This document shows positions 53,608 to 61,485 of a DNA stretch of 61,485 bases, in pieces. The position numbers and the translations under genes were made by a program. The DNA lies in assembly GCA_030527205.1 (NCBI GenBank), contig JAUNBG010000020.1:1-61485 (forward strand). Reading direction: 5' to 3'. This stretch comes from Planctomycetia bacterium (lineage in GTDB: Bacteria > Planctomycetota > Planctomycetia > Pirellulales > Thermoguttaceae). The notes beneath the pieces were generated by a model. The model was given only the letters and a program-made list of their open reading frames with translations, did no database searches and was not told the origin of the DNA. The first letter of the stretch is position 1; each line of letters begins with the position of its first letter.

Positions 53608-54027
53608 ATGACTCAAAATAATCTAAAAGAGTCCCAATCGTTTGAATTGAGGCCAAAATTTATTCGACAAAAACGAACCTGGCGAGCAAAGTTTCATGAT
53701 TCCTTTCTTGGCATTAGGCAGTCGGTTCGTAGGCAGAGCAGTTATCGCGTTCATTTTTTCTTTGCGATTTTGACAATTTTGGCCGCTTGGGGGTTACGCT
53801 TCGATCTGATTCGCTGGGCATTACTCATTTTGGTTGTCTTTATTGTTCTCGCTGCAGAAATGTTCAATACAGCTCTCGAAAATATGGCGCGGGAAATAAC
53901 GGATGAGGAAAGCGAATATATTGCTCATTCTTTGAATATTGCGAGCGGCGCTGTTTTGGTTGTTTCTTTGGCGGCTGTTCTTGTCGGTCTTATTCTTTTT
54001 GGCGACGCGATTCTAAAATTCTTTTAA
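53608..54027 (+). CDS. Diacylglycerol/undecaprenol kinase-like membrane protein
   Basis: 139 residues from the ATG at 53608 (the frame continues upstream through a TTG at 53554). The family signature is AAEMFNTALENMAREI (about 90-105; consensus ElxNTAIExvvD), preceded by SFLGIRQSVRRQSSYRVHFFF. Three transmembrane helices are visible: VHFFFAILTILAAWG, IRWALLILVVFIVLAA and ASGAVLVVSLAAVLVGLILFG. DgkA-type kinases phosphorylate diacylglycerol, or undecaprenol in many bacteria. It would support lipid-carrier recycling for the WecA-like pathway, but that link is inference. Confidence 0.85.
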   Translation: MTQNNLKESQSFELRPKFIRQKRTWRAKFHDSFLGIRQSVRRQSSYRVHFFFAILTILAAWGLRFDLIRWALLILVVFIVLAAEMFNTALENMAREITDEESEYIAHSLNIASGAVLVVSLAAVLVGLILFGDAILKFF

Positions 54028-54055
54028 AAAATTGCAAGAATCTTGTTTTTATTGC

Positions 54056-54084
54056 TTGAAAAGGACAATATTTTCCGGTAAACT
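54056..54084 (+). promoter_or_regulatory. Sigma-70-type promoter
   Basis: TTGAAA (54056-54061), 17-base spacer, TAAACT (54079-54084). Transcription would start near 54091, about 84 bases before the mini-ORF and 330 bases before the Tat-exported protein gene. Confidence 0.5.
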
Positions 54085-54174
54085 CATTAAAAGCTAACAA
54101 GATTTTCTAACGGATATACAAAAGCGCATAAATCGATTCAACCCTTTTAAAAAAACCAAAATCATTGGGTTCCT

Positions 54175-54270
54175 ATGCCCGATCAAGACGGACGAATAAA
54201 AGAGGGCGAAGCCTGTTGCCAGAGCTGTTGCGATTCAGATTCTGGAATTAATTATATTGACGACGAATAA
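54175..54270 (+). CDS. Possible 31-residue CC-QS-CC mini-protein
   Basis: ATG to TAA encodes a short acidic peptide with a double-cysteine pair (EACCQSCCDSD, residues 13-23), ending NYIDDE. The four clustered cysteines could bind a metal. A promoter lies 84 bases upstream. Against it: there is no good ribosome site, and the segment overlaps the GCGAAGCCTG repeat seen elsewhere, so the frame may be accidental. It could be a leader peptide of the following gene. Confidence 0.25.
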   Translation: MPDQDGRIKEGEACCQSCCDSDSGINYIDDE

Positions 54271-54423
54271 TAATATCGAAGTTTGCAAAAACAATTTCTG
54301 GTAAAAAATTTATTCTTCAGGCAGCTCATTATTTTATTACGAAAACAACAATCGATGGAATCGTTTCACGGGAAACTTCCTCTATTATTAAGAATATCAT
54401 CATAACCTTTTTAGGAGCGAAAA

Positions 54424-55338
54424 ATGAACAGACGAGACTTTTTGGGAAGCAGCGCTATTTTGGGATTTGGTTTGGCAAATGTTTCTTCATGGTCAAACGC
54501 GAAAGCTCAAACAACAAGCGAAATGGATAAACGAGAAATCGCAAAACTTCGAATCTCAAGCCAAATGGGCGTTGCTCCTGGCGATTCCGAAGAAAAGAAA
54601 CTGGCCAATATGAAGAAATTTGGTTGCGAAGCAGTCGAATATCATGGCGGGGTTGTCGGACAAGGAGCCAAATATAAAAAAATGGCCGATGACGCGGGTT
54701 TGGAAGTCAGCGTTATCTGTTGGGGGTCTCATGGCGGCGATCTCTGTAAAGGGGATCCAAAAAAAATCGACAATCTCAAAGTCGATCTGAAAAAAGCTCT
54801 CGAAACGGCGGGAGAACTCAAAGCTCGCGGCGTTATTTATGTTCCCGCTTTTGCCCATGAAACGAAAATGACCAATCAGGAAATTCGCCAACTTTGCCTT
54901 GACTTCCTTCCCGAAATGGGCGAATTTGCCAAACAATGCAATACTCATGTTATTCTTGAGCCGCTTTGCCGAATGGAAGCCTTTTTCCTTCGTCAGGTTG
55001 CTGACGGAGCGTCGATCTGTCGCGATTGCGGCGGCGTTGACTCTGGCGTCAGCGTTATGGGCGATTTTTATCATATGTATACAGAAGAAACGAGCGATAT
55101 GGGCGCGTTCATTTCGGCAGGCGATTATCTGCAACATGTTCATTTGGCAGGCGGAACTCAACAACCGAGTCGAACTCTGCCGGGTCAGAATCCTCGAACC
55201 TTTGTTGATGGTTTTCGCGGTTTGAAATATATTGGTTATAATGGCTTTTGCAGTTTTGAATGCGGTTGCCAAGGCGATCGAATCGTTGAATTTCCCAAAT
55301 CGATTCAATTCCTGTATGATCAATGGGAACAAGCATAA
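54424..55338 (+). CDS. Tat-exported sugar phosphate isomerase/epimerase-like protein
   Basis: 304 residues. A twin-arginine signal (NRRDFLGSSAILGFGLANVS, residues 2-21, cleavage near AKAQ) sends it folded across the membrane. The mature part is a TIM barrel of the xylose isomerase-like/AP endonuclease 2 superfamily. Visible metal-site-like segments are AVEYHGGV, VILEPLCRMEAFFL (Glu), VSVMGDFYHMYTEE (Asp, His), HVHLAGG (His) and GFCSFECGCQGD (Glu). The closest known type is hydroxypyruvate isomerase or sugar epimerase; the substrate is unknown. Ribosome site AGGAG. Exported isomerase-like proteins are common in planctomycetes. Confidence 0.88.
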   Translation: MNRRDFLGSSAILGFGLANVSSWSNAKAQTTSEMDKREIAKLRISSQMGVAPGDSEEKKLANMKKFGCEAVEYHGGVVGQGAKYKKMADDAGLEVSVICWGSHGGDLCKGDPKKIDNLKVDLKKALETAGELKARGVIYVPAFAHETKMTNQEIRQLCLDFLPEMGEFAKQCNTHVILEPLCRMEAFFLRQVADGASICRDCGGVDSGVSVMGDFYHMYTEETSDMGAFISAGDYLQHVHLAGGTQQPSRTLPGQNPRTFVDGFRGLKYIGYNGFCSFECGCQGDRIVEFPKSIQFLYDQWEQA

Positions 55339-55643
55339 TCAAAACAAACCAAATGATCGTCCGGGATTGTTCTGTTTGCAAGCCTGTTTGGCGGCTCGAA
55401 AATATTTGAAATAAAAAGGATGGAACAATTCCAGATGATAAAAGAGCAAAGCCTGTTCCCGGAACGGTTTCGTTCAAGCATACTTTTTCTAAATGAAGAG
55501 ATTTGATAATGAGCTGTAATTTGTATCGAATTGTTGCGACGGTTAAGTTTGTTTCAAGTCGAATATCAACTTTTTTGTGAAATCAATTAACTCAAAAAGA
55601 ACATTGTTCATTGTCAAGCGATGAAAACAAGGAATTTCAATAC
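55339..55643. other. Spacer with recurring GCCTGTT motifs
   Basis: Two CAAGCCTG/AAAGCCTG motifs (55379-55387 and 55447-55456) lie in this spacer, with GGGATTGTTC (55362-55371) able to pair with GGAACAATTCC (55422-55432). No gene supported. Confidence 0.4.
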
Positions 55644-56531
55644 ATGAGCGAAAAACTTTCGCAATGGTTGGCCAATGGCCCATTGATTACGGATGGCGGT
55701 TGGGGGACTCAATTACAGCTTAGCGGATTGCCGCTTGGCGTTCATCCCGATTTATGGAATTTGACCAATCCCGCTGCGGTTATGGCTGTTGCAACCGCAT
55801 ATGTTCAAGCTGGAAGCGATATTATTTTGACCAATACTTTTGGCAGTTCAAGATTCCTTCTTGCCAAACATCAAGCAGAAAATCAAGTTCGAGAAATCAA
55901 TATTCGCGGAGCAGAGATATCAAGGAAAGCAGCGGATACGGAAAAAAGTCGAACGGTTCGCGTTTTCGCTTCGATGGGACCAAGCGGAATTCTTCTTATG
56001 ATGGGCGACGTTTCGCGTGATCAATTATTTGATGCTTTTGTTGAGCAAGCTCAATCCTTGAAAGAAGGCGGAGCAGACGCAATTGTTATCGAAACAATGA
56101 GCGATCCGGAAGAAGCAGCGATTGCGGTTCGAGCGGCGAAAACAACAGGTTTGCCTGTTGTCGGCAGCCTGACTTTTGATTCGGGGAAAAAGAAAGATCG
56201 AACGATGATGGGAACGGCTCCGGAGCAAGCTGTTGACGCTCTTACGGAAGCGGGAGTTGATGCAATTGGTTCGAATTGTGGCCAGGGAATCGACGGTTTT
56301 ATTCCGTTATGCGAACGATTTCGTGCCGCAACAGATTTGCCTGTTTGGATGAAAGGGAACGCGGGACTTCCAGAAATGATTGACGGGAAAACAGTATATC
56401 GGCAAACGCCAGAAAACTTTGCTGAAAAAGCGCTCGTTCTTATCGAAAAAGGCGCTCAATTTATAGGCGGTTGTTGCGGAACAACGCCGTTGTTCATTGA
56501 ACGGTTAAGAGCTGTTCTGAACAATTCCTGA
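55644..56531 (+). CDS. Homocysteine S-methyltransferase-family protein
   Basis: 295 residues. The zinc-binding cysteines that activate homocysteine are in GSNCGQG and GGCCGTTP, both present. The N-terminal GPLITDGGWGTQLQ and ILTNTFGSSRFLLA match the barrel strands of MetH N-terminal/BHMT-like/MmuM enzymes. It methylates homocysteine to methionine; the methyl donor (SMM, betaine or a corrinoid) is not readable from sequence. The ATG at 55644 with AAGGAA upstream is chosen over the in-frame TTG at 55611. The later mtnA supports a methionine-salvage neighbourhood. Confidence 0.88.
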   Translation: MSEKLSQWLANGPLITDGGWGTQLQLSGLPLGVHPDLWNLTNPAAVMAVATAYVQAGSDIILTNTFGSSRFLLAKHQAENQVREINIRGAEISRKAADTEKSRTVRVFASMGPSGILLMMGDVSRDQLFDAFVEQAQSLKEGGADAIVIETMSDPEEAAIAVRAAKTTGLPVVGSLTFDSGKKKDRTMMGTAPEQAVDALTEAGVDAIGSNCGQGIDGFIPLCERFRAATDLPVWMKGNAGLPEMIDGKTVYRQTPENFAEKALVLIEKGAQFIGGCCGTTPLFIERLRAVLNNS

Positions 56532-56761
56532 CGTTTTGATTCAAAAGGGGCGTTCAAATCATTTTGTTCCAAAATAGTTATTCCAAATAACAGTTGCGTT
56601 GACTCAGAACCATTGTCAATCCAAGATTGATGGGGTTTAAACCCGATATTGCTGAGCGGATGAGAAAAATGGCGACGTTTATTGTCCTTATTCGCTTCGA
56701 TATCAAAAAGAAAAAGGTTTTTCAATAAGGTTGAATATCATTAATCCTTTATGAGGTTATT

Positions 56762-57913
56762 ATGGCCAGAACAGTTTTTGTGACTGGCGCAAGCGGTTTT
56801 GTTGGTCAAAATTTGGTTAAACGATTATGTCAAAATGAAATGAAGGTTCGTTGTCTTGTTCGAAAGTCTTCCAATCGAACGGAGCTTGAAAAACTTGGGG
56901 TCGAATTCATTGAAGGAGATATCTCAAATCGGGAATCTCTCATTTCTGGCGCGACCGACTCAAACGTTGTTTTTCATCTTGCCGGACTAACGCGATCAAT
57001 AACCGCAAACGATTTTATGCAAGTTAATCGCGATGGCTGCCGAAATATTGCTTTCGCTTGTCTTGAAGCCAAAAGAAAGGGGAAAACAGATCCGATTCTC
57101 GTATCCGTATCATCGCTTTCTGCGGCAGGACCGGCCTCGAAAAATGAATTTTGGTCGAACTATTCTTCTTCAAGCGATTCAGGCGGACAATCTTCGTTTT
57201 CGAAATATAATCCGAAGGAAGAGACGGAAATTCCTTGTCCCATTTCGCCCTATGGGAAAAGTAAATGGGCAGGAGAAAAAGAGTTAATTTCTTTTGCGGA
57301 CAAATTGTCCATTTCGATTGTTCGTCCTCCGTTTATTTTTGGCGAAGGAGATCGACTTTCGCTTCCGTTGTTTAAAATGGTTAAAAAGCTGCCGATCTTT
57401 TTGATTCCAGGTTATTTTAATCAACATTATTCATTTGTTTATGTTGGCGATCTTGTTGAAATTTTGATTCGAATCAGCGAACAAGGCGAACGGCTTGTTC
57501 CTGACAGTTTGACGAAAATAGAAACGCAAAATGATTTGAACAGCGATTCTATCGAAACAAGAAAACGAGCCATTTGTTCCGGGCAAGGGATTTATTTTGC
57601 ATCTCATTGGGAACGTCCTTTGTTTTCTGACTTTGGAAAAATCGTTTCGCAAGCAGTTGGCCGGCAAAAAATCATTTCCCTTCGTTGTCCCCCTTTGGGC
57701 GTTATTGGAACGGGGATTGTTCAAGAATTTTGGAAAAAGGCGACGAAACGTCCTGTTTCCTTGGATTGGAATAAAACCATTGAAGCTCTTTCTGGTCCCT
57801 GGATATGTTCAACCCAAAAAATCGAACAATCGCTTGCTTTTCGTTCGAAGGAATCGTTACAGGAACAAATTCAACGAACCGCAGATTGGTATTTTGGCCA
57901 AAAATGGATTTAA
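56762..57913 (+). CDS. NAD-dependent epimerase/dehydratase (extended SDR)
   Basis: 383 residues. The Rossmann motif TGASGFVG (8-15) binds NAD(P), and the catalytic pair is Tyr164/Lys168 in YGKSKWAGE; the Ser of VSVSSLSAAG completes the triad. An acidic residue after strand 2 (EGDI) and RPPFIFGEGD are typical of the extended SDR group. A long Ser-rich loop (about 130-150) and an extra C-terminal domain of about 90 residues are seen. It resembles 3-beta-hydroxysteroid dehydrogenase/sugar-epimerase members (including hopanoid-associated ones); the substrate is unknown. Its ATG follows GAGGTTATT. Confidence 0.85.
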   Translation: MARTVFVTGASGFVGQNLVKRLCQNEMKVRCLVRKSSNRTELEKLGVEFIEGDISNRESLISGATDSNVVFHLAGLTRSITANDFMQVNRDGCRNIAFACLEAKRKGKTDPILVSVSSLSAAGPASKNEFWSNYSSSSDSGGQSSFSKYNPKEETEIPCPISPYGKSKWAGEKELISFADKLSISIVRPPFIFGEGDRLSLPLFKMVKKLPIFLIPGYFNQHYSFVYVGDLVEILIRISEQGERLVPDSLTKIETQNDLNSDSIETRKRAICSGQGIYFASHWERPLFSDFGKIVSQAVGRQKIISLRCPPLGVIGTGIVQEFWKKATKRPVSLDWNKTIEALSGPWICSTQKIEQSLAFRSKESLQEQIQRTADWYFGQKWI

Positions 57914-57983
57914 TCTGTAAACGTTTTGGAACAGAAATTTTTCCGGATGAAATATGCTGAAATATTTAAACGAAAGTCTTTTG

Positions 57984-58048
57984 ACATTTGCGGCTTTTAC
58001 GCTCAAATATCCGAACGCAAACGGACAAATTATTGAGAGCGAAGCCTG
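57984..58048. repeat. Intergenic repeat-like unit before purE
   Basis: TTTTACGCTCAA (57996-58007; the same 12-mer is at 48386-48397), TCCG...CGGA, and ACGGACAAATTATTGAGAGC followed by GAAGCCTG (58021-58048), related to the segments at 26401 and 54188. It lies just before purE. Confidence 0.4.
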
Positions 58049-58112
58049 AACTGTTCCGACTTCGGTATCATATTAAGTTATTGAATTTGTCAATATATAG
58101 AAATCAAAAAAA

Positions 58113-58622
58113 ATGATCAAAACAAACGTTCAAGTTGGAATTTTAATGGGAAGCGACAGCGATTGGGAAAAAATCAATGGCGTTGCGAAAGCTTTGGATG
58201 AATTTGGCGTTTCTTATGAGGTTCATGTTATGAGCGCTCATCGAACGCCGGACCGGGTTCATGATTATGCTTCTTCGGCTCAACAGCGAGGAATTCGCGT
58301 CATTATTGCCGCAGCGGGCGGAGCGGCTCATTTAGCTGGCGTTGTTGCCTCGCATACAACATTGCCGGTTATTGGCATTCCAGTCAAAACCGATATGTTG
58401 GGGGGACTTGACTCTCTTCTTTCGACCGTTCAAATGCCAGGCGATATTCCTGTCGCAACGGTTGGAACCGGCTCGGGAGGGGCTCGAAATGCCGGCATTT
58501 TAGCTGTTCAAATCATTGCTCTTTCTGACGAAACATTAACGCAAAAGCTCATTGATTTTAAAGCGAAGCTTGTCGAAAAAATTGCAAAAAAAGATCAGGA
58601 TATTCAAGAAAGAATCAAATGA
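58113..58622 (+). CDS. purE: N5-carboxyaminoimidazole ribonucleotide mutase
   Basis: 169 residues, full-length class I PurE. The signature MGSDSDWE (12-19) and SAHRTPDRVHDYA hold the substrate; GGAAHLAGVVASHTTLPVIG follows. It moves the carboxyl group of N5-CAIR to CAIR in purine synthesis; a PurK partner is expected elsewhere. It overlaps mtnA by 4 bases (ATGA), so the two are translated in tandem. Confidence 0.95.
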   Translation: MIKTNVQVGILMGSDSDWEKINGVAKALDEFGVSYEVHVMSAHRTPDRVHDYASSAQQRGIRVIIAAAGGAAHLAGVVASHTTLPVIGIPVKTDMLGGLDSLLSTVQMPGDIPVATVGTGSGGARNAGILAVQIIALSDETLTQKLIDFKAKLVEKIAKKDQDIQERIK

Positions 58623-59866
58623 ATCAACAAGAGAATGATGTTCATCATTTGCATACAATTCGTTGGAATGTTCCGTCAAATTTGTCCGAATTGGATCAAT
58701 TTCGTTTGGGAACTTTGGAAATGATTGACCAAACTGTTCTTCCGAATGAACTGAAAATCATTCAATGCCGATCCATTGAAACCGTTTGGGAAGCGATAAA
58801 AATGCTTCGCGTTCGAGGAGCTCCCGCGATTGGAATTTCGGCAGCTTATGGCGTCTGTATCGGACTTCAAGCTCTTTTCTCAACCAGTTCTTTTGAAAAT
58901 TCGAATTCATTTAATAATTTGGAAGGAAATTTTGCAGGCAATGGGAATTTGAGTCAAGGGAAACTCGTTGCCGATTTCCCGGAAGATTCCCAACTTTTGC
59001 CAACTCCTCCGATTCAAGAGCCTTCTGTCCGGGTCTTTTTTGAGCAACTGGATAAGATCATTTGCTATCTTGCGAGCAGTCGACCGACGGCGGTTAATTT
59101 GTTTTGGGCGCTTGATCGAATGAAAAAGCTGGCTCTTTCGCTCAAAGAGATAAAACAGCCGACAGAAATAGCAATCGAATTGCTTCGGGAAGCGAAAAGA
59201 ATTCATGAAGAAGATCGTCAAATATGCCGGGCAATGGGCAAATATGGCGCTTCTCTTGTTAAAGACGGCGATACTCTTTTAACGCATTGTAATGCGGGCG
59301 GTCTGGCAACAGCCGATTATGGAACAGCGCTTGCTGTCTTTTTTTGGGCCTCGGAAGAAGAAAAGAAGAAAATTCATGTTTTTGCTGACGAAACTCGTCC
59401 GCTTTTGCAAGGCGCTCGGCTTACTGCTTGGGAACTTCATGAACGACAGATTGATGTAACGCTTATTTGCGATTCGATGGCGGCTATGGTTATGAAGCAG
59501 AAAAAGATCAATGCGGTTTTTGTCGGCGCTGATCGTATTGCCGCCAATGGGGATACGGCGAATAAAATAGGAACTTACAATGTCGCTCTTTGCGCCAAAG
59601 CGCATGAAATTCCTTTTTATGTTGTCGCTCCTTCGTCAACATTTGATCTTTCGCTCGATAATGGCGACGGAATTCCGATTGAAGAACGGAATCCGGAAGA
59701 AATCCGTTGCGGTTTTGGAAAACCGATCGCTCCCGAAGGAATTCAGTTTTATAATCCCGCTTTTGATGTAACGCCATATGAACTTATATCGGCGATTATT
59801 ACAGAAAAAGGAATTATTTCGCCGGTTTCAACCGAAAATATTCGAAAAAACTTGCAAAAGACTTAA
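58619..59866 (+). CDS. mtnA: Methylthioribose-1-phosphate isomerase
   Basis: 415 residues. Conserved parts are RVRGAPAIGISAAYG, SSRPTAVNLFWALDRM, the catalytic THCNAGGLAT (Cys) and CDSMAAMVM (Asp), and FVGADRIAANGDTANKIGTY. It isomerises methylthioribose 1-phosphate to the ribulose form in methionine salvage, although some homologues act on ribose 1,5-bisphosphate. Typical length is about 340-370; an insertion of about 45 residues (Asn/Phe/Pro-rich, about 85-130) explains the excess. It overlaps purE by 4 bases. Confidence 0.93.
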   Translation: MNQQENDVHHLHTIRWNVPSNLSELDQFRLGTLEMIDQTVLPNELKIIQCRSIETVWEAIKMLRVRGAPAIGISAAYGVCIGLQALFSTSSFENSNSFNNLEGNFAGNGNLSQGKLVADFPEDSQLLPTPPIQEPSVRVFFEQLDKIICYLASSRPTAVNLFWALDRMKKLALSLKEIKQPTEIAIELLREAKRIHEEDRQICRAMGKYGASLVKDGDTLLTHCNAGGLATADYGTALAVFFWASEEEKKKIHVFADETRPLLQGARLTAWELHERQIDVTLICDSMAAMVMKQKKINAVFVGADRIAANGDTANKIGTYNVALCAKAHEIPFYVVAPSSTFDLSLDNGDGIPIEERNPEEIRCGFGKPIAPEGIQFYNPAFDVTPYELISAIITEKGIISPVSTENIRKNLQKT

Positions 59867-59945
59867 GTTCAAACAGGAATTCGATCATTTTGAATTTTCT
59901 GTTGTTTATTTCATATATTCAATCTATTTTTTCGGAAAGAGTATT

Positions 59946-61175
59946 ATGTTTCCTCGATTTTTTATTATTTCGACTTTCGGAATGTTATTGACCTTGATCT
60001 TCAATATTCCCGTTTTTGGGGAAAAGCCAACGATTGACTGCTCAAGCATTCGCGGCGTTTGTTACAATCGAACGCCATCGGAAAAAGCTCGACGCGAATT
60101 GGCTTTCGGCAAACGAGTCGGACTTAACGCTGTTCGTTTTTGGTTGAGCCCTAACGCTTATGCCAATAACAAAGACGCTTATATTCAAGAAATAGTTGAA
60201 TTTGTTCGCGTCTGTGACGAAAACGGTTACAAAAGTATGCCGATTCTATTTAACGGCAACATGTTGAATCCGAAAACAATCGAACCGGAAGCGTATTCAA
60301 CCGCCGACGCTTTTGCGACGGACATTGTCAATGCGCTGAAAGACGAGCCGGGGCTTCTTATGTGGGACATTATGAACGAGCCTTTATGTAACGATTATAT
60401 TCATAAAGCTCCGGAAAACGAACGAGCGATTCGTCAGGAAAAAACCTGGGCTTTTTTGCGACACGAAATCGAATTAGTCAGGAAATTGGCGCCGGATAAT
60501 TTGATTACAGTCGGTTATACAACCGCCTGGGAAATCGAAGAATCGACAGCCAGTCTTCTTGACGTTCTTTCCTTTCATGATTATAGCGATACGCGGGAAA
60601 AAATTCGAGGCAATTTTGAAAAAGCGAAAGAATGGTCGGAAAAACTTGGGAAACAGGTTATGAATACAGAAACGGGCTGTTTGGCTCGCGCCAATCCATA
60701 TGAAATGGTTCTTCAATTTTGTCAGGAATACGAAATGGGCTGGTTTCTGTTCGAGTTGATGATTCATGGCCGTTGTATTGACGAACATGGCATTTTTTAT
60801 CCCGATGGAACCATTCGCGACGCCGGAACAATAGCGGCCATGTTCGGATGTTTTCGCAATCGGGGGGATTCTGTTGTTCCGACGAATCCGAATCGGGAAG
60901 GAAAAGCGAGTCAAGCGATTGCTCTGATACAAAACGCTTTAACGGAATATACAAGTGACGCTTTTGATTATCGTCGCAGCGACAAGAAAAAATTGCTTGA
61001 TGCTTGCGAGGTTGCAGCCAATCTTTTAGAAGCTTGCGAACTGGTTCCGATGAGCGATCTGCCAACAGCGCAAATCGAAAAGTATCGTCAGGATAAAAAC
61101 GCTGATCTTTGGGAAATTCGACAATTTGCCTTTAAACTTGCAAATCGGCTCAAAGAAGTCTGTCAGATTTTATAA
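59946..61175 (+). CDS. Secreted GH5-like glycoside hydrolase
   Basis: 409 residues. A signal peptide (MFPRFFIISTFGMLLTLIFN, cleavage near FG-EK) is followed by a TIM barrel of the GH-A clan. The acid/base residue is Glu145 in WDIMNEPL and the nucleophile Glu242 in NTETG; HDYS (His211) and the strand LNAVRFWLSP also fit GH5. It cleaves beta-linked polysaccharide; specificity (cellulose, mannan, xylan) cannot be told. The ATG at 59946 with GGAAAGAG upstream begins the signal peptide and is preferred to in-frame starts within mtnA. Confidence 0.85.
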   Translation: MFPRFFIISTFGMLLTLIFNIPVFGEKPTIDCSSIRGVCYNRTPSEKARRELAFGKRVGLNAVRFWLSPNAYANNKDAYIQEIVEFVRVCDENGYKSMPILFNGNMLNPKTIEPEAYSTADAFATDIVNALKDEPGLLMWDIMNEPLCNDYIHKAPENERAIRQEKTWAFLRHEIELVRKLAPDNLITVGYTTAWEIEESTASLLDVLSFHDYSDTREKIRGNFEKAKEWSEKLGKQVMNTETGCLARANPYEMVLQFCQEYEMGWFLFELMIHGRCIDEHGIFYPDGTIRDAGTIAAMFGCFRNRGDSVVPTNPNREGKASQAIALIQNALTEYTSDAFDYRRSDKKKLLDACEVAANLLEACELVPMSDLPTAQIEKYRQDKNADLWEIRQFAFKLANRLKEVCQIL

Positions 61176-61216
61176 AAAAGATTCTTTTTTTGCCTTTTGA
61201 TGGAATGTTTCTTCAA

Positions 61217-61257
61217 GATATATCGAAGCGGGTCAGTTATTCCGGCTTCGATATATC
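61217..61257. repeat. 13-bp inverted repeat before the tRNA
   Basis: GATATATCGAAGC (61217-61229) and GCTTCGATATATC (61245-61257) pair perfectly around a 15-base loop, 42 bases past the hydrolase stop. No T-tract follows, so it may stabilise the 3' end or terminate weakly. Confidence 0.5.
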
Positions 61258-61315
61258 CATTTGCGATTGAGACGCTTTTTTGAGCAAAATATTACCTAAA
61301 AAGAATTTTCGCCCC

Positions 61316-61343
61316 TTGACGCTTCTGTTTTTTGAAGTAAACT
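61316..61343 (+). promoter_or_regulatory. Promoter of the tRNA-Leu gene
   Basis: TTGACG (61316-61321), 16-base spacer, TAAACT (61338-61343), close to the sigma-70 consensus. Expected start near 61350, about 50 bases before the tRNA. Confidence 0.65.
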
Positions 61344-61400
61344 AATCATATGAATAATGATTCTTCAAGTCGTATTGCTTGAGTTTTCATAAAGAGTTCT

Positions 61401-61485
61401 GCGGGAATGGCGGAACTGGCAGACGCGCCAGGTTGAGGGCCTGGTGGGAGTTAATCCCGTGGAGGTTCGAGTCCTCTTTCCCGCA
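61401..61485 (+). tRNA. tRNA-Leu (anticodon GAG)
   Basis: An 85-nt class II tRNA. Acceptor GCGGGAA pairs with TTCCCGC, with discriminator A at the last base of the window. The anticodon loop TTGAGGG gives GAG (Leu, CUC/CUU). A long variable arm (TGGGAGTTAATCCCGT) and the T-loop GGTTCGAGTCC are present. Any encoded CCA lies beyond the window. Confidence 0.96.

Larger units (their letters stand above)
54028..54423. other. Leader/spacer region before the Tat-exported protein
   Basis: It holds a likely promoter (54056-54084), a 31-codon mini-ORF (54175-54270) and the repeat-like segment ACGGACGAATAAAAGAGGGC followed by GAAGCCTG (54188-54215). The remainder is AT-rich up to the ribosome site AGGAGCG of the next gene. 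Confidence 0.5.

Overview
The window looks like an AT-rich planctomycete chromosome segment. The main evidence is a 5261-residue protein (6590-22375, minus strand) carrying the planctomycete N-terminal LEPRxLL-type motif (EPLEERQLLAV) and CSLREA/beta-helix modules. It is supported by a lineage-typical set of secreted proteins of unknown function, a PPi-type phosphofructokinase, and an ECF sigma / anti-sigma / PDZ cluster. Low GC, long AT-rich spacers and many Asn/Ser/Asp/Glu-rich disordered extensions suggest a host-associated member of the Pirellulales/Thermoguttaceae type; that placement is inference.

Layout. 1-6211 (minus): the 5' part of a membrane-anchored protein with a 29-residue tandem repeat; the cluster greA - UDP-sugar pyrophosphorylase - smr - small membrane protein; a secreted protein. 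6590-22375 (minus): the giant modular surface or secreted protein, with an IdeS-like cysteine protease domain, PPC domains, a CARDB-like region, an FN3 domain, a caspase fold that lacks its catalytic pair, and about ten CSLREA/beta-helix modules; terminator hairpins follow it. 23151-26209 (minus): maf, a WYL regulator and a secreted protein. 26777-33393 (plus): a YhaO/YhaN-like (SbcD/SbcC-type) DNA-repair pair. 33578-44133 (minus): PPi-phosphofructokinase, dnaX with an unusual N-terminal extension, SRP RNA, a PDZ protein, anti-sigma, ECF sigma and a disordered orphan. 44755-61175 (mostly plus): a ThiH-like radical SAM enzyme, ketoacyl synthase and acyl carrier protein, nadC, a WecA-type transferase, a DUF1844 protein (minus), nadA, a diacylglycerol-kinase-type protein, a Tat-exported sugar isomerase-like protein, homocysteine methyltransferase, an SDR epimerase, purE-mtnA, and a secreted GH5-like hydrolase. 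A tRNA-Leu(GAG) closes the window.

Functional themes: NAD synthesis (nadC, nadA), methionine and methylthioadenosine salvage (mtnA, homocysteine methyltransferase), purine synthesis (purE), cell-envelope precursors (UDP-sugar pyrophosphorylase, WecA-like, undecaprenol/diacylglycerol kinase), DNA repair and replication (YhaON, DnaX), and export (SRP RNA, Tat substrate).

Non-coding DNA is abundant and structured. There are four copies of a ~100-111 bp element with ~17-bp terminal inverted repeats (MITE-like), a recurrent 14-mer close to CTCAAGCCTGTTGA in intergenic hairpins, and a nested three-helix stem-loop between acp and nadC. The most unusual items are the giant protease/pseudo-caspase/beta-helix protein, the MITE-like family, and the disordered extensions on otherwise conserved DNA-metabolism proteins.
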